A stretch of DNA of 14,379 bases, from contig JASHVB010000262.1 in NCBI GenBank assembly GCA_030039695.1, positions 1 through 14,379 of the forward strand, given 5' to 3'. How positions within the stretch are numbered: position 1 is the first letter of the stretch; each line of letters starts with the position of its first letter. The notes under the pieces are model-generated. The model ran no database searches. It had not been told where the DNA came from and saw only the letters and a program-made list of their open reading frames with translations. The translations under genes and the position numbers were made by a program. The stretch is from Acetobacteraceae bacterium (GTDB taxonomy: Bacteria; Pseudomonadota; Alphaproteobacteria; Acetobacterales; Acetobacteraceae). This document shows, in pieces, positions 7,683 through 13,993 of the stretch.

Positions 7683-8558
7683 TCAGACCCGATGCTCCCG
7701 CCGCCACGCGCCAGGGCTGCAGCCGACCATGCGTGCGAACACCCGCGAAAAATGGCTCTGATCCGCAAACCCGCACATGGCACCCACTTGCACCAGCGAT
7801 GTCGGCGAATTTGCCAACAGATCTCTGGCGGCTTCGATGCGTACGGCCGTCACCCACTGGTGCGGCGGCTGCCCTGTAGATGCCTTGAACGCCCGAGAGA
7901 GATGGTTGACCGAAATTTTGCACGCCTGAGCGACTTCGGCGAGCGGTATGTTATCACACAAGTTCTCCCGCAACATTTCCTTGGCACGGCGCAGCTGCCA
8001 TGGCGCGAGGCCACCACCACGGCGCGACCGACCGCAAGTTTGCCCCCGGCTGGCACGCGCCACATAGGCCAAGGCCTGCATCGTCCAGCCCTCGGTAAAC
8101 ATAGACAGCATGGCGTCGCCGGCCGTAAGCTCGCCACCGAGCTCTACGAATGCGCGACCAAGCGCGTCATTCGCGAACCCAATGATCGGCTCTGATAAAG
8201 ACTCCCTGGCACTATCAGGGAGAAAGCGTGGATCGATAAACACTGCCGCGCAGTCATACGCGCCATTTCCGGTCAGCTCACCCTGAGCGTCCACGCCTTC
8301 CGGCAGGAACCAGAGATTGGCCCGCCCCGGCGCAATGCCGTCGGCCCGTTTGCCTGCCACCGTGACTCGCGAATCGCTCGGCCGCTCACGCACCCAAACC
8401 AGCGAAACCTCTGGCCGCACCGCGTTCCACTGCACGGTGGTTTGGGTCCTACAGCGCAAGAACGCGACCCGCACATTGTCAGTCGCTGCAGCCCGTGACG
8501 TGACACGCATTTCAGTCGAAAGCGGGCGGATGCTCCCCTGGATTGCCGAGTCTAACAT
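7683..8558 (-). CDS. AraC-family transcriptional regulator
   Basis: This is a 291-residue DNA-binding regulator. Residues about 183-288 form the AraC/XylS double helix-turn-helix: the first HTH lies around 205-226 (IPLAEVAQACKISVNHLSRAFK, with the preceding LRRAKEMLREN helix) and the second around 254-276 (LVQVGAMCGFADQSHFSRVF), ending in the usual GxSPGAWRRE. The N-terminal ~170 residues would be the sensing domain, with no recognised ligand motif. The start is firm: AGGAGG (complement of 8566-8571) lies 7 bases before the ATG. It converges on the exporter gene and has the same orientation as the upstream SDR gene. Related AraC proteins often sit beside SDR or SnoaL-like genes, so control of the SDR, the hydrolase operon or the exporter is possible but not shown. 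Confidence 0.92.
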   Translation of the reverse strand: MLDSAIQGSIRPLSTEMRVTSRAAATDNVRVAFLRCRTQTTVQWNAVRPEVSLVWVRERPSDSRVTVAGKRADGIAPGRANLWFLPEGVDAQGELTGNGAYDCAAVFIDPRFLPDSARESLSEPIIGFANDALGRAFVELGGELTAGDAMLSMFTEGWTMQALAYVARASRGQTCGRSRRGGGLAPWQLRRAKEMLRENLCDNIPLAEVAQACKISVNHLSRAFKASTGQPPHQWVTAVRIEAARDLLANSPTSLVQVGAMCGFADQSHFSRVFARMVGCSPGAWRREHRV

Positions 8559-8612
8559 GGCCTCGCCTCCTGCTGTTCTGCCCGTGGCGGCTGCGAGGGC
8601 AAGGAATGGCAG

Positions 8613-8634
8613 ACTCCCCGGGATAGACGGGAGT
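8613..8634. promoter_or_regulatory. inverted repeat upstream of the AraC gene
   Basis: ACTCCC (8613-8618) and GGGAGT (8629-8634) are perfect 6-bp arms around a 10-base spacer, about 55 bases before the AraC start codon. The position suits an autoregulatory operator or a leader hairpin. AraC proteins more often bind direct repeats, so a different regulator, or chance, is possible. Confidence 0.22.
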
Positions 8635-8718
8635 TAACATGTGTTGAAAGTCGCTTGATTTCGTCCCCTCGGCACGTGGGATCGGACGAGAGTTATACTG
8701 CGCCCCAAACCCAGCAGA

Positions 8719-8734
8719 CGACGACGCGTCGTCG
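8719..8734. repeat. 16-bp perfect palindrome CGACGACGCGTCGTCG
   Basis: All eight base pairs match with no spacer. Flanking AACC (8708-8711) and GGTT (8735-8738) can extend the pairing around a bulge. No U-tract follows on either strand, so it is not a clear terminator. It may be a dimer binding site or a stable RNA hairpin between the SDR and AraC genes. Confidence 0.35.
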
Positions 8735-9014
8735 GGTTCTAGGCATGGCATTCACCACTGACGTATTCATCCGCAATGTCGTGCACCAGATGGTGATCGC
8801 GCGGCCCGGCGCCTCAGTTCCGGTGCCGAGGGCATCGGGAGCGGCCGCAGCTCACGGCGCAACGGGCCGCAGCGCGGCATTGGTCGGCGGGTCATTCGCG
8901 GCGTGGCGCCGCTATCGCCCGCAAACGCCAGGCGAGGTTCCCCCGGGTGTGGGGTGCGGGCCGACGGTCCTGCCCGCAATGTTCTCGTCCAGGTTGCCTC
9001 TTCCAGGCATGGCG

Positions 9015-9761
9015 TCAGCCGGCGGTCATGCCGCCGTTCACGCGAAGGATCTGCCCGGTGATGAAGCTTGCCTTAGGCGAAGCCAGGAAGGTGATCGCGT
9101 CGGCAATCTCTTCGGCCGCGCCGCCCCGCTTCATCGGCAAGGAGGTGACGATCGCGGCCTTCTTTTCTGGGGCACCAATCAGGCGGTCGAGCATGCCGGT
9201 CTCGGTCGGGCCGGGGGCCACGGCATTGACCCGCACGCCAAATGCCGCAGCTTCCAGGGCAGCCGATTTGGTCATCCCTTCGATCGCATGCTTACTGCCG
9301 GCATAAAGCGCCATATTGGCGGCGCCCCGCCTGCCTAGCGTCGCAGAGAGGTTGATGACAGAGCCGCTTCCTTGAGGCTGCATAACGCGTAGCGCGTGCT
9401 TCATTCCGAGTAGCGTGCCGAGCACGTTTGTATCGAACGTGAGACGGTAATCTTCGGCCGTTTGGTCGATCACCGGGCCGAATTTGCCTTCGGTGCCGGC
9501 GTTGTTCACCGCCACGTCCAGGCGGCCGAAGCGCGCAAACACCGCGTCGATGAGCGCGCGGACTTCGCCCTCGTGCCGGACGTCGGCCCGTACAAACATG
9601 GCTGCTGCGCCGAGGTCCGTCAGCTCCCGGGCAAGCGCTTTCCCGGCCGCATTGTGACGCCCGGATACCGCGAGACACGCGCCTTCCTTGGCAAAGGCAA
9701 TCGCCGTGGCGCGGCCAATGCCGGTGAGGGCGCCGGTGATCAGAACCGTGCAAGTGCTCAT
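9015..9761 (-). CDS. short-chain dehydrogenase/reductase (SDR), classical type, catalytic Ser position altered
   Basis: This is a 248-residue cytoplasmic NAD(P)-dependent oxidoreductase. ATG at 9761 is preferred over a GTG two codons earlier; neither has a strong ribosome binding site. Numbering from the GTG: the nucleotide-binding motif TGALTGIG is at 11-18, the acidic D-V pair at 62-63, NNAG at 88-91, the structural Asn at N114 (DTNVLG), the catalytic YAGSK at Y155-K159, then the PGPTET loop at 185-190 and the FITGQILRVNGG C-terminal signature. Relatives carry Ser-Ser before the active-site loop. Here the residue 13 before Tyr, normally the catalytic Ser, is A142, with S141 next to it. Activity may be changed or lost unless S141 substitutes. 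Substrate is unknown. The gene points the same way as the AraC gene downstream. Confidence 0.93.
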   Translation of the reverse strand: MSTCTVLITGALTGIGRATAIAFAKEGACLAVSGRHNAAGKALARELTDLGAAAMFVRADVRHEGEVRALIDAVFARFGRLDVAVNNAGTEGKFGPVIDQTAEDYRLTFDTNVLGTLLGMKHALRVMQPQGSGSVINLSATLGRRGAANMALYAGSKHAIEGMTKSAALEAAAFGVRVNAVAPGPTETGMLDRLIGAPEKKAAIVTSLPMKRGGAAEEIADAITFLASPKASFITGQILRVNGGMTAG

Positions 9762-9763
9762 GA

Positions 9764-10111
9764 TCACGACTTTCGCAGGTACCGGGGGTCATGGGCGGAT
9801 ATGCATGGTTCGGCGAGACCGATGTCCGCCCGCCCGACGGCATCGGCGTCATCGGAAGCTACCTCTGCAGCTATCTGACGCGCCGGAACAGAACCGCACG
9901 GTCGCAACGACGAGTTCGCCCGGCATGGCGCGGCGACGCCTTGGCACGCTGACGCGGCGGCTCCGTCGCCTCGCCGGATGCAGCGCCAGAGACGCGCGCC
10001 GACATCGTGGTGCGCCAGGCGTCGCGCCCGACACGGCGCAACGGCCGTCAGGCGCCGGTGTGCGGAATGTCGAGCAGCATCCCCGACCTGATCGGGTCCG
10101 GTAGTCTGCAT
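9764..10111 (-). CDS. doubtful hypothetical protein upstream of the SDR gene
   Basis: This 115-codon minus-strand frame has a good AGGAGG (complement of 10121-10126) 9 bases before its ATG. It stops 2 bases before the SDR start codon, as an operon partner might. Against it, the product is rich in Arg, Ala and Cys, has no recognisable domain, and overlaps other open frames in GC-rich DNA. Its last third (QIAAEVASDDADAVGRADIG) looks most protein-like. It could be a decayed gene or an open frame by chance. Confidence 0.2.
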   Translation of the reverse strand: MQTTGPDQVGDAARHSAHRRLTAVAPCRARRLAHHDVGARLWRCIRRGDGAAASACQGVAAPCRANSSLRPCGSVPARQIAAEVASDDADAVGRADIGLAEPCISAHDPRYLRKS

Positions 10112-10356
10112 CCGTGCGGCCCTCCTGTCGCTCCGCTATGAGCGCGCCTGAGCCAGAGGGTACGAGGCGCCCGGGATTGGCGCGAGTTGAACGCCGTTGA
10201 GAAGTGTTAAATGGCGGAGGTTGCGTTGGGAGCATGCAAAATCGTGGGGACCGGCCGCATCCGGTAGCCTTGGACCTCACAGCGAAGGGCGGTGAGACAT
10301 CATGGGCGCTCAAATAACGCTTGACCCGACGCGACTCGGCTTGATTCCAGGGGCGG
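9768..10356. other. stretch between the SDR start and the transposase remnant, no recognised gene
   Basis: Apart from the doubtful minus-strand frame at 9764-10111, I recognise nothing coding here. A long minus-strand frame (9849-10766) crosses into the transposase remnant and is its shadow. The part 10200-10356 presumably includes the left end of the IS4-type element, for example near the two GATGCAAAA/CATGCAAAA-like words at 10235 and 10356. A terminal inverted repeat cannot be defined because the right end of the element is missing. Confidence 0.35.
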
Positions 10357-10841
10357 ATGCAAAACACAGCATCTGTCCCGACGGACCCGTTCAGCGAGCT
10401 GTTGGAGCGGCTGCCGGTCGGCCTGACCTCGATCGTCAGGCATTGGAGACCAAAGCAATTCAGCGCCGACGCAAAATCGGCGACGGGGCGAGCCTGTTGC
10501 GGCTTGCCCTGGCGCGTGGGCCGGGCGGGTTTTCGTTGCGTCAGACCGCGGGCTGGGTGTCGCTGCTGAAGATCGCCGAACTCAGCAATCCCGTTGTGCA
10601 TGACCGGTTGAAGCAAGCGGTGGCATTCCTTGCCGCCATTGTCGCCCAACTGCTGGCGGTGACAGCACCCGGCGCCAGGTTGCGCTGGCCCGGCCATGTG
10701 CTGCGTCTCGCCGATGGCAGCTGTGTCAGCAAACCCGGCAGCACAGGTACCGACTGGCGCATTCACGGCGCGTTCGATCTCGGGAGCGGCGGGTTCTCAC
10801 ATCTTGAACGGCGCCGTTCTTATCCGCGCGTCCCCCCATAA
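10357..10841 (+). pseudogene. IS4-family transposase, frameshifted and 3' truncated
   Basis: The N-terminus starts at ATG 10357 (PFSELLERLPVG). The rest continues in the -1 frame from about 10422 (DLDRQALETKAIQRRRKIGD, then SLRQTAGWVSLLKIAELSNP). One base was therefore lost within 10420-10425. The second frame reads on to the start of the catalytic domain, LRLADGSCVSKPG, where the Asp (10713-10715) fits the first residue of the DDE triad, and to DWRIHGAFDLGSGGFSHLE. Homology ends near 10812, and the frame stops at 10841 after an unrelated tail. Complete relatives continue well beyond this point with the second Asp and the Glu, so the enzyme is dead. It marks an old insertion followed by deletion or recombination. 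Confidence 0.85.
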
Positions 10842-10843
10842 GT

Positions 10844-10872
10844 GCGGGCCTTTACCCCCGGGAGTGGCCCGC
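10844..10872. repeat. 7-bp inverted repeat just after the transposase remnant
   Basis: GCGGGCC (10844-10850) and GGCCCGC (10866-10872) form a strong GC stem around a 15-base loop, 3 bases after the truncated transposase frame stops. It could be a hairpin terminator without a U-tract, or part of the junction left when the element was truncated. Confidence 0.3.
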
Positions 10873-10893
10873 TGCGCCCGAGAGCCGGCGGGT

Positions 10894-10941
10894 GTGGACT
10901 CTGGTGAGGGTGGAGAGCCGTGGACTGCAGTGAGGTCCACG
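10894..10941. repeat. imperfect 26-bp-period direct repeat with an overlapping dyad
   Basis: GTGGACTCTGGTGAGG (10894-10909) recurs as GTGGACTGCAGTGAGG (10920-10935), matching at 13 of 16 positions with a 26-bp offset. The second copy overlaps an inverted repeat, CGTGGAC (10919-10925) with GTCCACG (10935-10941). This may be a protein-binding array or a recombination scar. Confidence 0.35.
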
Positions 10942-11144
10942 AGTCACTAGCGGAGCGCCACCAAACGTGGGGTTACGGGAGGCCGGCTCGGCTTTACGAT
11001 CACGCCGCCCTCAACGACGTCCACATTGGCTGCTGGGTAAACGGCAAGGGCCGGCGCGAGGGTGGCGGTCGCGTTCGACGTCACGCGTCGCGTGTCAAAC
11101 CTTGCTGCCGCGCGGATGCCGGCAAGTACGTCCAAGGCCGTGAG

Positions 11145-11199
11145 TTGACAGTGCCGACCGAACCTTTGCGTTCAATGTTCGCTTTGATCGGTCGGTCAA
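11145..11199. promoter_or_regulatory. extended inverted repeat, possible operator, upstream of the SnoaL gene
   Basis: CCGACCGA (11154-11161) is mirrored by TCGGTCGG (11188-11195). The flanking TTGAC (11145-11149) and GTCAA (11195-11199) are also complementary, with a 4-base interruption on the left side only. The centre (GCGTTCAATGTTCGC) is AT-richer than its surroundings. A regulatory region for the operon starting at 11388 is plausible. Confidence 0.3.
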
Positions 11200-11225
11200 G
11201 AATGTCCCAATCACGATTGGCTTGT

Positions 11226-11250
11226 GACAGAGACGCTGCGCTTCTCTGTC
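11226..11250. promoter_or_regulatory. 8-bp perfect dyad GACAGAGA / TCTCTGTC
   Basis: GACAGAGA (11226-11233) and TCTCTGTC (11243-11250) are perfect arms around a 9-base spacer, 137 bases before the start codon at 11388. The length and symmetry fit a dimeric repressor site of TetR or GntR type, or an RNA leader hairpin. No cognate regulator is adjacent except the AraC gene, 2.7 kb away. Confidence 0.35.
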
Positions 11251-11387
11251 TAACCTTCCCATCGTTGCGCCTCTGCCGGCGTCGTTCAGGCGCCGAGATA
11301 CGCCGGAGAGACGGCCCAACCTGCCGGGTCACCAGGGACATCGGCTGCTGGCGCTGAAACATGGATCGCGCACCGAGGAGATGATGC

Positions 11388-11789
11388 ATGACCAAGACGA
11401 CGCCCGAGCAGAACAAGGCGCTCGTGCTCGAGGCCTTCGACACGCTCTTCAACAAGCGCGACTATGCGGGCGCGGAACATTTCTGGTCGGACCGCTATAT
11501 TCAGCACAGCGCCCACATCGCACCCGGCCGCGACGGATTGTTCAATCTAATCCGAACGTTGCCCGACACCCTGAAATACGAGAACCAGCTCATCGTCGCG
11601 GAGGGCGACTTCGTCATTGCCCATGGCCGCTTCTCCGGCAATGGTCGGCCCATCGCCTGGATCGCGGCCGACGTACTCCGCATCGAAGATGGCAAGCTCG
11701 CAGAGCACTGGGACGTGCTTCAGGATGAGGCCACCAGGTCCCAATCTCTGAGTGGCTTGCCAATGTTCGGCGATCGGTTCCCCGACTGA
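11388..11789 (+). CDS. SnoaL/NTF2-like family protein
   Basis: This 133-residue cytoplasmic protein has the cone-shaped NTF2-like fold seen in SnoaL polyketide cyclases, limonene epoxide hydrolases and many uncharacterised stress-associated proteins. Visible marks are the N-terminal helix with LEAFDTLFNKRDY, the conserved FWSDRYIQHSAHIAPGRDGL block (about 32-51), VIAHGRFSG (about 76-84), and the C-terminal strand ADVLRIEDGKLAEHWDVLQDE (about 94-114), all hallmarks of the family. GAGGAG (11375-11380) is 7 bases before the ATG. It is 26 bases from the SDR stump and heads the co-directional group. No reaction can be assigned from sequence alone; ligand binding or isomerase/hydrolase roles are known in the family. 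Confidence 0.9.
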   Translation: MTKTTPEQNKALVLEAFDTLFNKRDYAGAEHFWSDRYIQHSAHIAPGRDGLFNLIRTLPDTLKYENQLIVAEGDFVIAHGRFSGNGRPIAWIAADVLRIEDGKLAEHWDVLQDEATRSQSLSGLPMFGDRFPD

Positions 11790-11815
11790 CCTTCGCACGC
11801 TCAAGGAGACAAGCC

Positions 11816-11983
11816 ATGAAACTCACAGGTAGCACGATTTTCGTTCACGGCGGGGAGGCCGGCATCGGACGCGGTCTCGCTGATGCTTTCCACAAACGCG
11901 ACAACGAGGTGATCATTTCCGGCCACCGGCGCGCCAAACTTGCCGAGGTCCTCGCCACCACTGAGGCTCACACGTCGGCCTGA
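11816..11983 (+). pseudogene. N-terminal stump of a DltE-like short-chain dehydrogenase
   Basis: Only 55 residues remain of a protein normally about 240-260 long. They match the first beta-alpha-beta unit of DltE-type SDRs: MKLTGSTIF, then the glycine motif, then RGLADAFHKRDNEVIISGHRR. The nucleotide-binding motif is altered, reading HGGEAGIG where TGGxSGIG is usual. There is no NNAG motif and no Tyr-x3-Lys pair. A good AAGGAG (11803-11808) lies 7 bases before the ATG, so the stump may still be translated. After its stop, another frame reads HVGLNVFDGGTRE, faintly like the HPxLNVLVNNAG segment of relatives; this suggests an internal deletion plus frameshift, but it is speculative. The next gene begins 132 bases later. 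Confidence 0.75.
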
Positions 11984-12115
11984 ACGTCTTCGACGGAGGC
12001 ACGCGAGAGCATCTCGCCCCACAAAGCCGCCAGTACCGAGACTCAGGGTCAGAGTGGGTGCCCTGATGGAAGCAATGCCTCCGGAGCAGAGAGCCCCGGT
12101 CAGGAGAACACGCCA

Positions 12116-12949
12116 ATGCCCTTCGAGACGCACGAAACAGCGGCCACCCAGTTTGTCCAGACTGGAGATGTTCAGTTTGCCTATCGTCGCTTCGGGCCGC
12201 GTGGGGGGACGCCTCTGCTGCTCTGCAATTACTTCGCCGCGAACATGGATGATTGGGACCCGAAAATAACGAATGGCTTGGCCATAGACCACGACATTGT
12301 CCTCTTCGATTACCCAGGGATCGGTGGGTCTACTGGCGAAACGCCGTCGACCGTTGCGGCGCTCTCGGAACATTGCGCCGCGTTCTGTCGTGCGACGGGC
12401 CTGAGCAAATTCGATGTCCTCGGCTTCTCGCTCGGAGGCATGATCGCACAGCAGCTTGGCGCCGAGTATCCGGATCTGCTCCGCCGGATCATCCTGCTGG
12501 GGACAGGACCGCAAGGTGGGGAGGGAATGGTCTTCGACGAGCTCTCCGTCGACGAGCTGAATGATGCCACCGCCTTGCTCATGAACGCGTTCTTCACACC
12601 GAGCCAGGCAAGCCAGGCTTCGGGACGCGCCTATATCGAGCGGCTGAGGAGCCGGAGCACCGACCGCGACTCCGCAGTGTCCAGGCAGTCCGCCTTGGCT
12701 CAGCTGTCAGCGATCCGCCAATGGGGTGTCATACCGGCGAGCCATCGTTTCGCGATGCTCAGCAAGATCCAACACCCGAGCTTGATCGTGCACGGGAACA
12801 AAGATGTGGTGGTCAAGCCAGTCAACGCCTTCCTGATGGTCGAGCACCTGCCCAATGCTCAACTGATCATCTATCCGGACGCCAGCCACGGCGCACAGTC
12901 ACAGCATGCCGACGTGTTTCTCGAGCACATAAAATTGTTTCTGCGATGA
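12116..12949 (+). CDS. alpha/beta hydrolase
   Basis: This is a 277-residue soluble alpha/beta-hydrolase-fold enzyme. The nucleophile elbow GFSLGG puts Ser at 105. The likely acid is D230 ([10 protein letters not shown]) and the His is H258 (PDASHGAQ). The oxyanion region is around [13 protein letters not shown] (37-49), where the common HG is replaced by [13 protein letters not shown] (64-74) follows the usual DxRGxGxS layout with Tyr-Pro. Length matches the family. AGGAGA (12102-12107) is 8 bases before the ATG. Related annotated proteins include esterases, C-C bond hydrolases and lactonases; none can be chosen from sequence alone. It sits between the SDR stump and a second alpha/beta hydrolase from a different subfamily. 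Confidence 0.93.
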   Translation: MPFETHETAATQFVQTGDVQFAYRRFGPRGGTPLLLCNYFAANMDDWDPKITNGLAIDHDIVLFDYPGIGGSTGETPSTVAALSEHCAAFCRATGLSKFDVLGFSLGGMIAQQLGAEYPDLLRRIILLGTGPQGGEGMVFDELSVDELNDATALLMNAFFTPSQASQASGRAYIERLRSRSTDRDSAVSRQSALAQLSAIRQWGVIPASHRFAMLSKIQHPSLIVHGNKDVVVKPVNAFLMVEHLPNAQLIIYPDASHGAQSQHADVFLEHIKLFLR

Positions 12950-13040
12950 CGGCATCGGCGGCGACATCCCGGGGGATCGACATCGCTGCGCCGTTCGGAC
13001 CGACCCAACCTTCCTTCACCGCTGTCAGGAGACATCGACC

Positions 13041-13871
13041 GTGAGCTTCATGCAGACTACGGACGGCACGCTCATCTTTTACAAGGACTGGGGGCCAAGA
13101 GACGCACAGCCTGTCGTCTTTCACCATGGCTGGCCGTTAACGGCGGACGACTGGGATGCGCAGATGATGTTTTTCCTCGGCCACGGCTATCGCGTGATCG
13201 CGCCTGATCGCCGCGGTCATGGCCGCTCCTCCCAGACCTGGGAGGGCAACGAAATGGACACCTATGCGGCCGACGTCGTGGCGCTCACCGACCATCTCGA
13301 CCTGCGCAACGCCGTCCATATCGGCCATTCCACTGGCGGTGGCGAGGTGGCGCGCTACGTCGCGCGAGCCAAGCTTGGCCGTGTGGCGAAGGCGGTGCTC
13401 GTCGGCGCGGTGCCGCCCATTATGCTGCGCACGGAAGCGAACCCGGGCGGCCTTCCGATCGAGGTATTCGACGGCTTCCGCACCGCCCTGGTTGCCAATC
13501 GCGCCCAACTCTTCCTCGACCTCCCCTCTGGCCCGTTCTATGGCTTCAATCGCCCGGGCGCGAAGATCAGCGAAGGCGTGATCCGCAACTGGTGGCGTCA
13601 GGGGATGATGGGCGGCGCCAAAGCCCACTACGACTGCATCAAGGCATTCTCGGAAACCGACTTCACGGAGGATTTGAGAATGATCAACGTGCCGACGCTC
13701 GTCATGCACGGTGATGACGATCAGATCGTACCTTACGCAAATTCGGCGCCATTGTCGGTGAAGTTACTGAAGAAGGGCTCGCTGAAAACCTATGCCAGTC
13801 TGCCGCACGGCATGTGTACGACGCATCCGGACATCATCAACGCGGACTTGCTGGATTTCGTAACGAGCTAG
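13041..13871 (+). CDS. cofactor-free haloperoxidase / perhydrolase-type alpha/beta hydrolase
   Basis: This 276-residue protein matches the non-heme, cofactor-independent chloroperoxidase group, which are esterases that can also make peracids from carboxylic acids and hydrogen peroxide. The GTG start at 13041 is used because AGGAGA (13027-13032) is 8 bases upstream and the first residues [19 protein letters not shown] match the family; the ATG at 13050 would be too far. Family motifs are [13 protein letters not shown] (27-39), DRRGHGRSS (56-64), the nucleophile [10 protein letters not shown] with S97, [10 protein letters not shown] (166-175), [15 protein letters not shown] (184-198), [10 protein letters not shown] with the acid D227, and LPHGMCTTH with H256. 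The triad is complete. It follows the other hydrolase by 91 bases in the same direction. Confidence 0.95.
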   Translation: MSFMQTTDGTLIFYKDWGPRDAQPVVFHHGWPLTADDWDAQMMFFLGHGYRVIAPDRRGHGRSSQTWEGNEMDTYAADVVALTDHLDLRNAVHIGHSTGGGEVARYVARAKLGRVAKAVLVGAVPPIMLRTEANPGGLPIEVFDGFRTALVANRAQLFLDLPSGPFYGFNRPGAKISEGVIRNWWRQGMMGGAKAHYDCIKAFSETDFTEDLRMINVPTLVMHGDDDQIVPYANSAPLSVKLLKKGSLKTYASLPHGMCTTHPDIINADLLDFVTS

Positions 13872-13993
13872 GCAACAACGGGGTTCTTTTCCTCAACGAA
13901 AGCACCTGCCATGGCTGCGTTTGATTCGATGCCAGGGGCACAGCAAGGCCAGGCTGGCGTCCTATCGACAGCAAAACGTGTAGGAGGCGTCTT

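Larger units (their letters stand above)
8559..9014. other. 456-bp gap between the AraC and SDR genes, no recognised gene
   Basis: Frames crossing this stretch have no recognisable motif on either strand and are read as chance. It holds an inverted repeat at 8613-8634 and a 16-bp palindrome at 8719-8734. A TATAAC hexamer reads on the minus strand (complement of 8692-8697), about 135 bases before the AraC start, but has no matching -35 box. The stretch probably carries the AraC promoter and control region, plus possible gene debris next to the SDR stop. Confidence 0.4.
10842..11387. other. 546-bp repeat-rich gap before the SnoaL/hydrolase operon
   Basis: No convincing gene is seen. The longest frames (plus 10920-11357; minus 10947-about 11160, containing VDVVEGGVIVKPSRPPVTPR) have no recognisable domain, although the minus frame has coding-like codons and may be debris. 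The gap holds four dyads or repeats listed separately (10844-10872, 10894-10941, 11145-11199, 11226-11250). The right part should include the promoter of the gene at 11388. TTGACA at 11145-11150 resembles a -35 box, but no good -10 lies 16-18 bases after it. Confidence 0.4.

Noticed and set aside
8644..8699. A plus-strand promoter made of TTGAAA or TTGATT with TATACT
   Set aside because: Spacing is 33 bases or more and there is no recognised plus-strand gene downstream.
8655..9338. A 227-codon plus-strand frame upstream of and across the SDR gene
   Set aside because: More than half is antisense to the SDR, and the remaining part shows no motif or ribosome binding site.
9849..10766. A 305-codon minus-strand frame
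   Set aside because: It runs antisense through the transposase remnant, has no recognisable domain, and has a composition typical of a shadow frame.
10920..11357. A 145-codon plus-strand frame before the SnoaL gene
   Set aside because: It is rich in Arg and Cys with no known motif. It covers several inverted repeats and has no convincing ribosome binding site.
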